NCBI GenBank assembly: GCA_013043915.1
Contig: JABEVH010000263.1
Location: 1-12,620 of the forward strand
From: Pseudomonadales bacterium
GTDB taxonomy: Bacteria; Pseudomonadota; Gammaproteobacteria; Pseudomonadales; Moraxellaceae
DNA length: 12,620 bases
Reading direction: 5' to 3'
Both the position numbers and the translations under genes were made by a program. Below are positions 1 to 7,168 of the stretch, in pieces. Under the pieces are notes generated by a model. The model did not search any database. It had not been told where the DNA came from and saw nothing but the letters and a program-made list of their open reading frames with translations. The stretch's first letter is position 1. Each line of letters opens with the position of its first letter.

Positions 1-9
1 CACCTTTAA

Positions 10-100
10 GATAACGCTAAAGACGTCATGATGCAGCAGCCTCTGCTACGCCAAGGCTTTCATGCTCGGGGGCGTCGGCTCGCCTTCATGAGCGTTAGTT
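10..100 (-). repeat. Long imperfect palindrome, attC-like, at the 3' end of the response regulator gene
   Basis: Four pairs of complementary blocks nest in order around an 18-nt centre (53-70): TAACGCT 12-18 with AGCGTTA 91-97, CATGA 27-31 with TCATG 86-90, AGCC 38-41 with GGCT 77-80, and ACGCC 48-52 with GGCGT 71-75. That is 21 pairs, with unpaired bases mostly on one side. The stop codon of the response regulator (TAA, 95-97 on the minus strand) lies inside the outer arm. Read on the minus strand, the block AGCCGACGCC and the end AGCGTTA resemble, from memory, attC sites of class 1 integron cassettes such as aadA. Against this, the outer boxes AACTAAC and GTTATCT fit RYYYAAC and GTTRRRY imperfectly, and no integrase or second site is visible. 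It could instead be a folded 3' end of the transcript or an interspersed palindromic element. No U-tract follows, so it is not a classical terminator. Confidence 0.35.
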
Positions 101-739
101 AAGAAGGCGTAAATGACGAAATTCTGTCGCTAAACTTGCCAGTTTTGTTGCAGAATTGACATTGAGTTTGACAAAGATACGATGGCGGTATTCATCCACC
201 GTTTTTTGGGCGATCCCTAGTTCATCCGCAATTTGCTTGCTACGTAATCCCCTGCCTATTCCCAGCAAAATATCGCGTTCCCGGGTTGTCAGGGCATTAA
301 AGAGTCGTTTGAGGTAATGCCGATGTTCTAGGTCCGTAACCTTCTCGCGGCTAAGTATGGACTGTACGGCAGTGAGCAGGGTCTCTGCAGGAAAAGGCTT
401 TTGCAAGAACTCTACAGCCCCAAGCTTCATGGCGGTCACCGCCGTAACCACGTCCCCATGGCCCGTTACCATAATGATGGGCAGTTCAATACGTAGATCA
501 TGCAAGCGTTGCTGCACCTCCAATCCGCTCATGAAGGGCATGTGTATATCAAGTATCAGGCAGACATACGCACGCTCAGCCAAGCTCTCCAGAAAAAGGC
601 GGGGATCCGTGAAGCAGGTTGGCAAAAGCCCGATACTTTTCAGGCTGGCCTGTATGGCCTCGCACGAACTGACATCATCATCCACGATGGCGATATTCCA
701 TCGATGTGGTGATAACGCTTCAATATCTTGGTCTCGCAT
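95..739 (-). CDS. FixJ/NarL-type two-component response regulator, orphan
   Basis: A 214-residue transcription factor of the usual FixJ layout. The receiver domain spans about residues 14-130: acidic cluster D20-D22, phosphorylated Asp D64 in LDIHMP, conserved Thr T92 in MVTGHG and Lys K114 in LQKPF. The LuxR-type helix-turn-helix spans about 147-207, with LTTRERDIL and the recognition helix region AQKTVDEYRHRI. It should bind DNA once a sensor kinase phosphorylates D64. No kinase gene is in the window; the gene upstream is ygiQ, so the signal and targets are unknown. The start ATG at 739 has AAGG immediately before it, which is too close for a normal ribosome-binding site, and an in-frame TGA lies about 24 bases further upstream, so no longer form is possible. 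The stop codon sits in a long palindrome. The family call is firm; the physiological role is not known. Confidence 0.9.
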   Translation of the reverse strand: MRDQDIEALSPHRWNIAIVDDDVSSCEAIQASLKSIGLLPTCFTDPRLFLESLAERAYVCLILDIHMPFMSGLEVQQRLHDLRIELPIIMVTGHGDVVTAVTAMKLGAVEFLQKPFPAETLLTAVQSILSREKVTDLEHRHYLKRLFNALTTRERDILLGIGRGLRSKQIADELGIAQKTVDEYRHRIFVKLNVNSATKLASLATEFRHLRLLN

Positions 740-958
740 CCTTGCTATACCTGTATTTCAAAAAATAGATCACACCTTAGTAGGCTGAGCATGTTGCTGG
801 CTTTGTTAGATGCGACCCTACCACATTGCAGCAAAAAAATGATGTAGAGCCGCGATTATTGGAAACATGACGACCTTTTATCTGACATCCCTACAGGCAA
901 TACTGACTCTTACCTATGTATCCAGTCATTTCGGATTCAGCCTGCCTTCTAAACCAGC

Positions 959-977
959 GATGGATTCATGGTCCATC
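959..977 (-). other. Short perfect hairpin over the ygiQ stop codon
   Basis: GATGGA at 959-964 and TCCATC at 972-977 are perfect inverted repeats with a 7-nt loop that contains the ygiQ stop codon (966-968). No run of U follows on the minus strand, so it is at most a weak stabilising or attenuating structure rather than an intrinsic terminator. A 6-bp stem could be chance. Confidence 0.2.
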
Positions 978-3218
978 CCTGCGTTTTCTGGGTGTCGGTG
1001 GACGCCTGCCTTTTCCCGGCTCTTCCTGATCCTGCCGGGGTGGCAGTCCGGTATGTTGTGTCAGCATACGTCCGCGTACCACTTTACGAGACACTCCCGA
1101 CTCGGTGGTACTGTTTTTTCGCACCGGACTTGCATAAGCCGTTTGGCCCGCAGGCTGGTGCCGAGGAATAAGCTGATGCTTGGCCGGTCCAATCAAATCT
1201 GCCCGGCCCATGGCTTGAAGTGCCTCGCGCAATATCGGCCAGTTGGCCGGATCATGATAGCGAAGAAAGGCCTTATGCAAACGCCGACGACGATCCCCCT
1301 TAACAATATCGACGCGCTCACTGTCTCGGCTGATTCTGCGCAGGGGATTACGGCCGCTATGGTACATGGCCGTTGCTGTGGCCATCGGTGAGGGGTAAAA
1401 AGTCTGTACCTGATCAGCCCTGTAACCATGTTGCTTGAGCCACAAGGCCAGATGCATCATGTCTTCATCCGTAGTACCCGGATGCGCCGCAATGAAATAA
1501 GGAATAAGGTATTGTTCTTTACCTGCTTCTTGCGAGTAACGATCAAACATGGCTTTGAAGCTGTCATAGCTACCCATGCCCGGCTTCATCATTTTGCTGA
1601 GCGGTCCGGACTCGGTATGCTCCGGCGCAATTTTCAGGTATCCACCGACATGATGCTGCACCAGCTCTTTGACATACTCGGGGGATCTTACTGCCAGATC
1701 ATAACGCAGGCCTGAACCTATCAGAATTTTCTTAACACCCGGCAGCTGACGTGCTCGCCGGTACAGGCTGATGAGCGCGGAGTGATCGGTGGTGAGATTC
1801 TCACAAATGTCAGGGTAGACACAGCTGGGTTTGCGGCATACGGCTTCAATTTCCGGTGACCGGCATGCCAGACGGTACATATTAGCCGTGGGCCCACCAA
1901 GATCAGATACCACACCGGTAAATCCGGGCACATGATCACGCATGGTCTCAATTTCACGGATGATAGAATCTTCAGAGCGATTCTGAATGATGCGTCCTTC
2001 ATGTTCGGTAATGGAACAGAAGGTACAGCCGCCGAAACAGCCGCGCATGATGTTCACCGAGAAACGGATCATGTCATACGCCGGAATTTTCGCTCCCTGA
2101 TAACCAGGATGCGGTAAACGCGCATAAGGCAGATCAAAGACATAATCCATTTCTTCCGTCGACAATGGATTAGGCGGAGGATTCAGCCAAACCAACCTGT
2201 CTGCACAGGATTGAACCAAGGCTCTGGCATTACCCGGATTGGTTTCCAGGTGAAGTATGCGGCTGGCGTGAGCATAAAGCACCGGATCTGACTTGACCGC
2301 CTCATACGCCGGCAACCGAATGACACTGCGATGGCGCGGCGGTCGTATACGCTTGGTTGAAGCAGGCAATATTCTGACTACATCACTCTCCCCCTGGGCC
2401 TGGTCACAGGCTGGAGTTTCACGCGTGTCAATATACGGGCTGAGCAGAGGCTCTACCGGACCGGGAGTATCGATGCTGGAGGAATCGAGTTCATACCAGC
2501 CCTCCGGTATGGCGGGGCGCATGAAGGCCGTACCGCGAACATCGGTGATATCCCGAATGGACTCTCCTGCAGAGAGACGATGGGCAATATCGACTATGGC
2601 CCTTTCTCCATTACCGTAAATCAGCATGTCAGCCTTGGAGTCGACCAACAGCGAACGGCGAACCTTGTCCTGCCAGTAATCATAATGGGCTATGCGACGC
2701 AACGATGCCTCAATGCCACCCAGAATGATGGGAACATCATGGTAAGCTTCCCTGACTCGCTGGGCATAAACCAATGAACTCCGGTCCGGGCGCAGACCGC
2801 CGCTCCCCCCCGGGGAATAGGCATCATCCGAACGGATACGCCTGTCCGCCGTATAGCGGTTGATCATCGAGTCCATATTCCCTGCCGTGACACCAAAAAA
2901 CAGGGTGGGCTCACCCAAGGCGCGCATGGGCTCAGCGGACTGCCAGTCAGGCTGGGCTATGATCCCGACACGAAACCCCTGCGCCTCCAATAACCTGCCC
3001 ACAATGGCCATGCCAAAACTCGGATGATCGACATAAGCATCACCGGTGACAATAATGATGTCACAAGCATCCCAGCCCAAAACATCCATTTCCTGCCGGC
3101 TCATCGGCAAATACGGCGCCGGCCCAAGACATTCAGCCCAGTAGCGCGGATAGCCAAACAACGATTTGGCCGTGCTGACTTCAAAATCTATGCGAGCAGT
3201 CGCTGGCATGCGAGGCAT
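966..3218 (-). CDS. ygiQ: YgiQ family radical SAM protein (UPF0313)
   Basis: A 750-residue protein that matches E. coli YgiQ, as I remember it, over nearly its whole length. The N-terminal part has the typical block from FGYPRYWAEC to IIAQPDWQ (about residues 21-92), with VTGDAYVDHPSFG near 57-69. The radical SAM core follows, with the iron-sulfur motif CxxxCxxC at C394, C398 and C401 inside NIMRGCFGGCTFCSITEHEG. KGDRRRRLHKAFLRYHDP lies further on. The last 80 or so residues are rich in Arg, Lys, Pro and Gln and look disordered, as in E. coli. The family is expected to bind a 4Fe-4S cluster and cleave S-adenosylmethionine, but its substrate is unknown to me. The start could be ATG 3218 or the in-frame ATG nine bases later at 3209; neither has a strong ribosome-binding site. 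It is transcribed away from the diguanylate cyclase gene, and its promoter probably lies close upstream. Confidence 0.95.
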   Translation of the reverse strand: MPRMPATARIDFEVSTAKSLFGYPRYWAECLGPAPYLPMSRQEMDVLGWDACDIIIVTGDAYVDHPSFGMAIVGRLLEAQGFRVGIIAQPDWQSAEPMRALGEPTLFFGVTAGNMDSMINRYTADRRIRSDDAYSPGGSGGLRPDRSSLVYAQRVREAYHDVPIILGGIEASLRRIAHYDYWQDKVRRSLLVDSKADMLIYGNGERAIVDIAHRLSAGESIRDITDVRGTAFMRPAIPEGWYELDSSSIDTPGPVEPLLSPYIDTRETPACDQAQGESDVVRILPASTKRIRPPRHRSVIRLPAYEAVKSDPVLYAHASRILHLETNPGNARALVQSCADRLVWLNPPPNPLSTEEMDYVFDLPYARLPHPGYQGAKIPAYDMIRFSVNIMRGCFGGCTFCSITEHEGRIIQNRSEDSIIREIETMRDHVPGFTGVVSDLGGPTANMYRLACRSPEIEAVCRKPSCVYPDICENLTTDHSALISLYRRARQLPGVKKILIGSGLRYDLAVRSPEYVKELVQHHVGGYLKIAPEHTESGPLSKMMKPGMGSYDSFKAMFDRYSQEAGKEQYLIPYFIAAHPGTTDEDMMHLALWLKQHGYRADQVQTFYPSPMATATAMYHSGRNPLRRISRDSERVDIVKGDRRRRLHKAFLRYHDPANWPILREALQAMGRADLIGPAKHQLIPRHQPAGQTAYASPVRKNSTTESGVSRKVVRGRMLTQHTGLPPRQDQEEPGKGRRPPTPRKRRDGP

Positions 3219-3239
3219 TCTCTGACAGGTAAGGCTACC

Positions 3240-3248
3240 ATTGTACCA
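3240..3248 (-). promoter_or_regulatory. Candidate extended -10 promoter of ygiQ
   Basis: On the minus strand this reads TGG TACAAT: a TACAAT -10 box (5 of 6 to consensus) preceded by the TGn extension. There is no good -35 box 16-18 bases upstream, which suits an extended -10 promoter. Transcription would begin near 3233, giving a 5' leader of about 15 bases to ATG 3218, or about 24 to ATG 3209. Assigned by eye only. Confidence 0.4.
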
Positions 3249-3350
3249 GTTTTACCGTTATGGCTGGATTTCACCGATCCTGGAAATATGACAGCCTTTC
3301 TTGCAACTGTGCAGAGCGGCATTCCTTCGTGTAAACTGAGGTCAAATAAT

Positions 3351-3371
3351 ATGGATTCCCCGCGTGGATAA
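3351..3371 (+). other. Possible six-codon leader ORF overlapping the GTG start of the diguanylate cyclase gene
   Basis: ATG at 3351 opens a reading frame MDSPRG ending in TAA at 3369-3371. That stop lies within the first codons of the next gene, which starts at GTG 3364 in another frame. A GAGG at 3338-3341 is about nine bases before this ATG but 22 before the GTG, so the best ribosome-binding site in the region serves the mini-ORF better than the long gene. Translational coupling is a reasonable inference. The mini-ORF could also be chance. Confidence 0.25.
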
Positions 3372-4620
3372 TTCAAATATATCTCAGAAAGAACTCGACT
3401 CCGACGACATCACCGTCATACGTCAGCATATGAAAAGACGTATGCCTTGGCTGGGTTTTGGCGGTACACTTGAGCAGCGTTATCGTCAACAGCGCAGCGA
3501 TGACTTTCAGCGTACGGTTTCTGAAGGCGCACCTTGGCTGGTACTGTTTCATGTCCTGATGAATATCATAACCTGGGTGGTCAGGCATCCCTCCGGCGAA
3601 GATTTTCAGATGTGGTTGACTACACTGATTATTACCAGTGCAGCCATAGCGGTGGGTTTATTTGTTGCCAGGGTCCCTGTCCTGCGCCGCAACTTTAATA
3701 TCCTGGGCGCTCTGTGTGGCGGCTTGGTTATTTTTATCGAAATGACGGCGGCACAGCTGTACCAAAGCCTCGACCTGGCGCAGGATGTCACGTATGTCGC
3801 CCTGTTAGCCATGATCGTTACCAGCTTGGGTATTCGTCTGCTATTTCCTGCAGCAGCTCTGGCCCTGATCATTTCATCAGCAGCTGCTCTGGTGACAGGC
3901 ATTGTCATCGAAGCTCGTATAGACTGGCTGAGCGTGACTATCTATGTAGGAGCAAGCATAGTCATCTGTCTGTATTTGGCTCACACCCTAGAACGTATGG
4001 AGCGACGTGCCTTTTTACAATCACTGTTACTTTCTTGGGAAGGACAGCAACTCGATGTGGCCAACCGTAAACTCGATCAGCTGTCCCGGCGTGACCCGCT
4101 CACTAACCTGGCCAACCGCCGTGATTTCGATGAGATTCTCCTCGAAGAATGGGAAAGGGCAAGACGGGAAGAACAACCCGTTAGTCTGCTTTTTTTGGAT
4201 ATCGATCACTTCAAACTCTACAATGACCACTATGGCCATAGTGCCGGGGATACCTGCCTAATCAAGATCAGCAAGGTCCTGGCAGAAGCCCTTAAGCGAC
4301 CCGGGGACATGGCAGCGCGTTATGGCGGAGAAGAATTTGTATTGCTGCTGCCCAACACCGATGAACATGGAGCCCGACGGGTTGCTGAACGGCTAATCAA
4401 ACGTGTCGATGCACAACGCATCGTCCATTTGCATTCCCGAACGGCAGGTCATGTTACCATCAGCGTTGGTGTAGCGACACGCATCCCTTCGCGCGACAAC
4501 GGCTCGTCTCAGACCCTGCTTGATGTGGCTGATGCTGCACTGTATGCGGCTAAAAATGCCGGTCGACACAGGCTCCATGTAGCTAATGATAGTTCGACCA
4601 TCATTAACCCAGTATCATGA
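3364..4620 (+). CDS. Membrane-bound diguanylate cyclase (GGDEF domain)
   Basis: A 418-residue enzyme predicted to join two GTP into cyclic di-GMP at the inner membrane. An N-terminal cytoplasmic stretch (1-55) with LEQRYRQQR precedes six hydrophobic segments at about 57-73, 83-103, 112-130, 143-160, 162-182 and 188-207. A short linker leads to the GGDEF domain (about 235-408): RRDPLTNLANRR near 242-253, metal-binding D279 in LDIDHFK, and the signature GGEEF at 321-325. RPGD at 312-315, five residues before the signature, is a proper RxxD inhibitory site, so product inhibition is expected. There is no EAL domain. The start is GTG: the only in-frame alternative with ATG is residue 23 (3430), which has no ribosome-binding site and would still retain all domains. 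The 3' end overlaps the adenylate cyclase gene on the other strand by 17 bp. The signal sensed by the membrane part is unknown. Confidence 0.92.
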   Translation: MDNSNISQKELDSDDITVIRQHMKRRMPWLGFGGTLEQRYRQQRSDDFQRTVSEGAPWLVLFHVLMNIITWVVRHPSGEDFQMWLTTLIITSAAIAVGLFVARVPVLRRNFNILGALCGGLVIFIEMTAAQLYQSLDLAQDVTYVALLAMIVTSLGIRLLFPAAALALIISSAAALVTGIVIEARIDWLSVTIYVGASIVICLYLAHTLERMERRAFLQSLLLSWEGQQLDVANRKLDQLSRRDPLTNLANRRDFDEILLEEWERARREEQPVSLLFLDIDHFKLYNDHYGHSAGDTCLIKISKVLAEALKRPGDMAARYGGEEFVLLLPNTDEHGARRVAERLIKRVDAQRIVHLHSRTAGHVTISVGVATRIPSRDNGSSQTLLDVADAALYAAKNAGRHRLHVANDSSTIINPVS

Positions 4621-7090
4621 CACGATCAATCGCATCAAAGAGTTGATTCACACGAGATGAGGTCATTGCCTGAGCTTTTAATGCCTTTAATGCATCGGCA
4701 TCTTCTGCATTGATCCAGACCGGACGACGCAACACAGTTTCATCGTGGGCAGTCACTTCATCCCAAAGCATCTCAAGGGCAGATTCGCGATCCAGCATGC
4801 TAAGCCAGAGCCTGCCATCCCCGGCATCCAACACCAACTGACAGGCATCAGCACTACGTACCCCGACAAGGCGCACCCACCCGGGTCGCCTACTGATCAG
4901 GATTCGACTGATTGCATCATACTGCAAGCTGCGCGGGTCGGCATGGACCTCGGCACGATGCAGGCTAGGTAGTGCCAGGATACCTTCCAATGCAGCCAGG
5001 TTCAGCAAATAAAAAGTTTCGTAGTGACCTCTCCCCTGATGCGTGATTAACTGATAACCCTCCCCTGCTCGCAGGATATAAATCCAGACCAGGTTATTTT
5101 TTTCAGCTAAATCCATAACAGCATTAGCCATGCTGCCTAGTCGATCCACGAGACTACCTGAGGTGCTATCACGCGTGACGTGTACCACATCGAGAATAGG
5201 GCGGCTACGCATTCCCGTCAGCAAACACATCAAGGCCTCAGCCAGGGCCCGTTCACCGACAAAAGAGTGCATGATCAACTCCTGCCAGCTATTTCTCGCC
5301 ACTAAATCGATGCGTCGCAACAGATTCTCACGCAAACCACCGTAGGACAAAGGATTACCGTCCTGAGCAACACGCGCCAAACCTCGCTTCGATAGCGTAC
5401 TTTCATCAGCCGTCGATGGATTGATCAGTAACATGGCAGCCTGCCAGCAAGGAGGAGAAGCCAATTGCTCATCTTCCACCGCGCTCGAACGTAACACGTC
5501 ACTGGACTGCACCCGGTACCTCAGTAAATCCAGCTCAAACTTAGGCATGCTGCTAGCTAGCATGCGCCAGCGTGTTGAGCTTTGCGCCAGGCCATTGATC
5601 CAGGCCCAGGTCAATACTTCAAGCGCCGTAGAAGCCGTATACAGGGGAGCTAGTTCAGGCCCTTCTGACAAACTCCAGTTACTTCCATCCTTTGATTCAT
5701 GCAAAAACAGGACATCTTCACCGCGATCACCTGCCAGTTGCGGATTTAGGCGCATTACCTTACCTGGCCGCTGTCGATAAACAGCGCCCAAACGACGGTC
5801 GAGTAAATCTAGATCCTTGCGCAATCGTTCATCCGGAGCACCTCCCTGATGCTGACACTGCAAACTTAGCAGCTGATAAGCATGCTGTAGTTCAAGCACC
5901 AATCTTTCCTGCAGCTCTTGGGCCGGACGAAACTTCCAACCCGATCTCACATCCAGCAAATGCAGCTCCGTTCGCCCCCATCCCCAACTATCCACCAAAC
6001 TCTGTAGCAGGCGACGACGCCAGCCAGGATGGCTAACCGGGCGACTCAGGCACTCATCCGCTTTGAGGTAAAAACATTGCCGAGCCAGTTCCAAGCGGGC
6101 AGTCTCACCACGAGACTGCAGATAAATAGCCACCTTGTTATACAACAAGACATAGGGATCCAGAGCATCGGCATCAGCATCATTAAGATAGACATGATGC
6201 TTGAACTCCAAACTCAGGGTTCGTACCTGCGGCAGTTCACTGGCGTAAACTTCCGTCAGTAGGATTTTTAAAACTGCTTTATAAGGGTGCTCTACCCCTT
6301 TATAAAGCTGCCATAGGCCAGCACCTAAAAACTCTTCGACCGGAACCGGAGCCACCCCGCCCAGATTAAGCGTCCGCTCTACTTTAATATGACGCTGACG
6401 TATCAGCGTTTGGGTAAAGGGCTCATAAGCCGTCTCATGCTCTACCGGCACCAGCCACCAAAGTGGATAGGCCCCGGCCAGCAACATGGAACTACGATAA
6501 AATTCATCCAGTAAAAGTACATGTTGGGTTGAGCCACAATCTTCATGGCTTAATTCCTGGGTTTTCCCTTGCCGGAAAGCATGAGGCTTCATAATAAAGA
6601 AGTTAGCTTGCACATCCTGGGCTACGGCATAACGATGGATGCGCTCCAGCTTGCGCTGCAATAAACCTACCGACTCTTCATCCAGATCATCACGCACACA
6701 TACCCAAAAATCCAGATCAGAAGCCGTCGTTTGCGCGATGGTGCCACAACTTCCCATCAAATACAGAGCCTGTAGTGCTGCAGGCTGGCGCAGCACTTGC
6801 CAGGTAAATGAGTGAGCTAATAACCTAGCCTGATGCAAGCTATTTTCATCAGGTTCATAATTGAGCAGGCGGCAGGGACAGCCTTTGCCTACAAACCCCG
6901 GCAACAAGGCATGATTGACATCCAGCAGCAGGGGCAAGACGTCGAGAAACTGCCTCTGCCGTTCTGTGGCTTGTTGCTGCCAACGTTCACGGCGCAGGCT
7001 ATTGATAGCCATGAACCTTTCCACAAGCCGGCCCAGCAGCTTGCGATCAACACCGTCTTCATATGGATTAAGCGAACGTAGATCTGACAT
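4604..7090 (-). CDS. cyaA: Class I adenylate cyclase
   Basis: An 828-residue enzyme (E. coli CyaA has 848) that makes cAMP from ATP, the ligand of Crp. The catalytic half belongs to the nucleotidyltransferase fold: G113-S114 followed by DLD with D125 and D127, the metal-binding pair. Long blocks recall E. coli CyaA: EDCGSTQHVLLLDEFYR (183-199), LWQLYKGVEHPYKAVLK (259-274), RQCFYLK (337-343) and DSWGWGRTELHLLD (367-380). The C-terminal half is more diverged but keeps RENLLRRIDLVARNSWQEL (587-605), corresponding to the region of the E. coli enzyme that takes part in regulation by the PTS. The gene follows lnt by 78 bp on the same strand. No ribosome-binding site is visible before ATG 7090, and a TATACT box lies where transcription would begin at the ATG itself. 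The stop lies inside the 3' end of the convergent diguanylate cyclase gene. Confidence 0.96.
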   Translation of the reverse strand: MSDLRSLNPYEDGVDRKLLGRLVERFMAINSLRRERWQQQATERQRQFLDVLPLLLDVNHALLPGFVGKGCPCRLLNYEPDENSLHQARLLAHSFTWQVLRQPAALQALYLMGSCGTIAQTTASDLDFWVCVRDDLDEESVGLLQRKLERIHRYAVAQDVQANFFIMKPHAFRQGKTQELSHEDCGSTQHVLLLDEFYRSSMLLAGAYPLWWLVPVEHETAYEPFTQTLIRQRHIKVERTLNLGGVAPVPVEEFLGAGLWQLYKGVEHPYKAVLKILLTEVYASELPQVRTLSLEFKHHVYLNDADADALDPYVLLYNKVAIYLQSRGETARLELARQCFYLKADECLSRPVSHPGWRRRLLQSLVDSWGWGRTELHLLDVRSGWKFRPAQELQERLVLELQHAYQLLSLQCQHQGGAPDERLRKDLDLLDRRLGAVYRQRPGKVMRLNPQLAGDRGEDVLFLHESKDGSNWSLSEGPELAPLYTASTALEVLTWAWINGLAQSSTRWRMLASSMPKFELDLLRYRVQSSDVLRSSAVEDEQLASPPCWQAAMLLINPSTADESTLSKRGLARVAQDGNPLSYGGLRENLLRRIDLVARNSWQELIMHSFVGERALAEALMCLLTGMRSRPILDVVHVTRDSTSGSLVDRLGSMANAVMDLAEKNNLVWIYILRAGEGYQLITHQGRGHYETFYLLNLAALEGILALPSLHRAEVHADPRSLQYDAISRILISRRPGWVRLVGVRSADACQLVLDAGDGRLWLSMLDRESALEMLWDEVTAHDETVLRRPVWINAEDADALKALKAQAMTSSRVNQLFDAIDRVMILG

Positions 7091-7096
7091 AAGGCA

Positions 7097-7102
7097 AGTA
7101 TA
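7097..7102 (-). promoter_or_regulatory. Candidate -10 box just before cyaA (would give a leaderless mRNA)
   Basis: The minus strand reads TATACT (5 of 6 to consensus), followed by six bases and then the cyaA ATG (7090-7088). A transcript started at the normal distance would begin at the A of the ATG. There is no convincing -35 box 16-18 bases upstream and no TGn extension, so the call is weak; read-through from lnt is the alternative. Confidence 0.25.
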
Positions 7103-7168
7103 GATGAGGTCCCTTTAAAAACATGGGCCTGTTACCTGCACCTCTAAAAAACGGGATCTAGGGCAGGC

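Noticed and set aside
766..774. Crp-like half site TGTGATCTA on the minus strand, 27 bases before the response regulator start
   Set aside because: The left half fits, but the right half at the required spacing matches only about one of five bases, so it is not supported despite cyaA being nearby.
357..788. 143-codon plus-strand ORF opposite the response regulator
   Set aside because: It lies over a well-supported receiver-domain gene on the other strand and its translation shows no family features.
711..812. Second attC-like site at the start of the response regulator (GATAACGCT at 711-719, also at 10-18, and GTTAGAT at 805-811)
   Set aside because: The end motifs are there, but the sequence between shows no dyad symmetry, and the left part is coding. 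GTTRRRY is expected many times by chance in a window this size.
867..1391. 174-codon plus-strand ORF antisense to the ygiQ end
   Set aside because: It mostly mirrors a strongly conserved gene, has no recognisable domain and only a weak ribosome-binding site. Long antisense ORFs are expected opposite genes of this composition.
4027..4239. 70-codon minus-strand ORF inside the diguanylate cyclase gene
   Set aside because: It is opposite the conserved GGDEF domain and shows no independent signal for coding.
7141..7168. Terminator between lnt and cyaA, suggested by a T-run on the minus strand
   Set aside because: The T-run is not preceded by a stable GC-rich stem; only short, widely spaced complementary bits are present.
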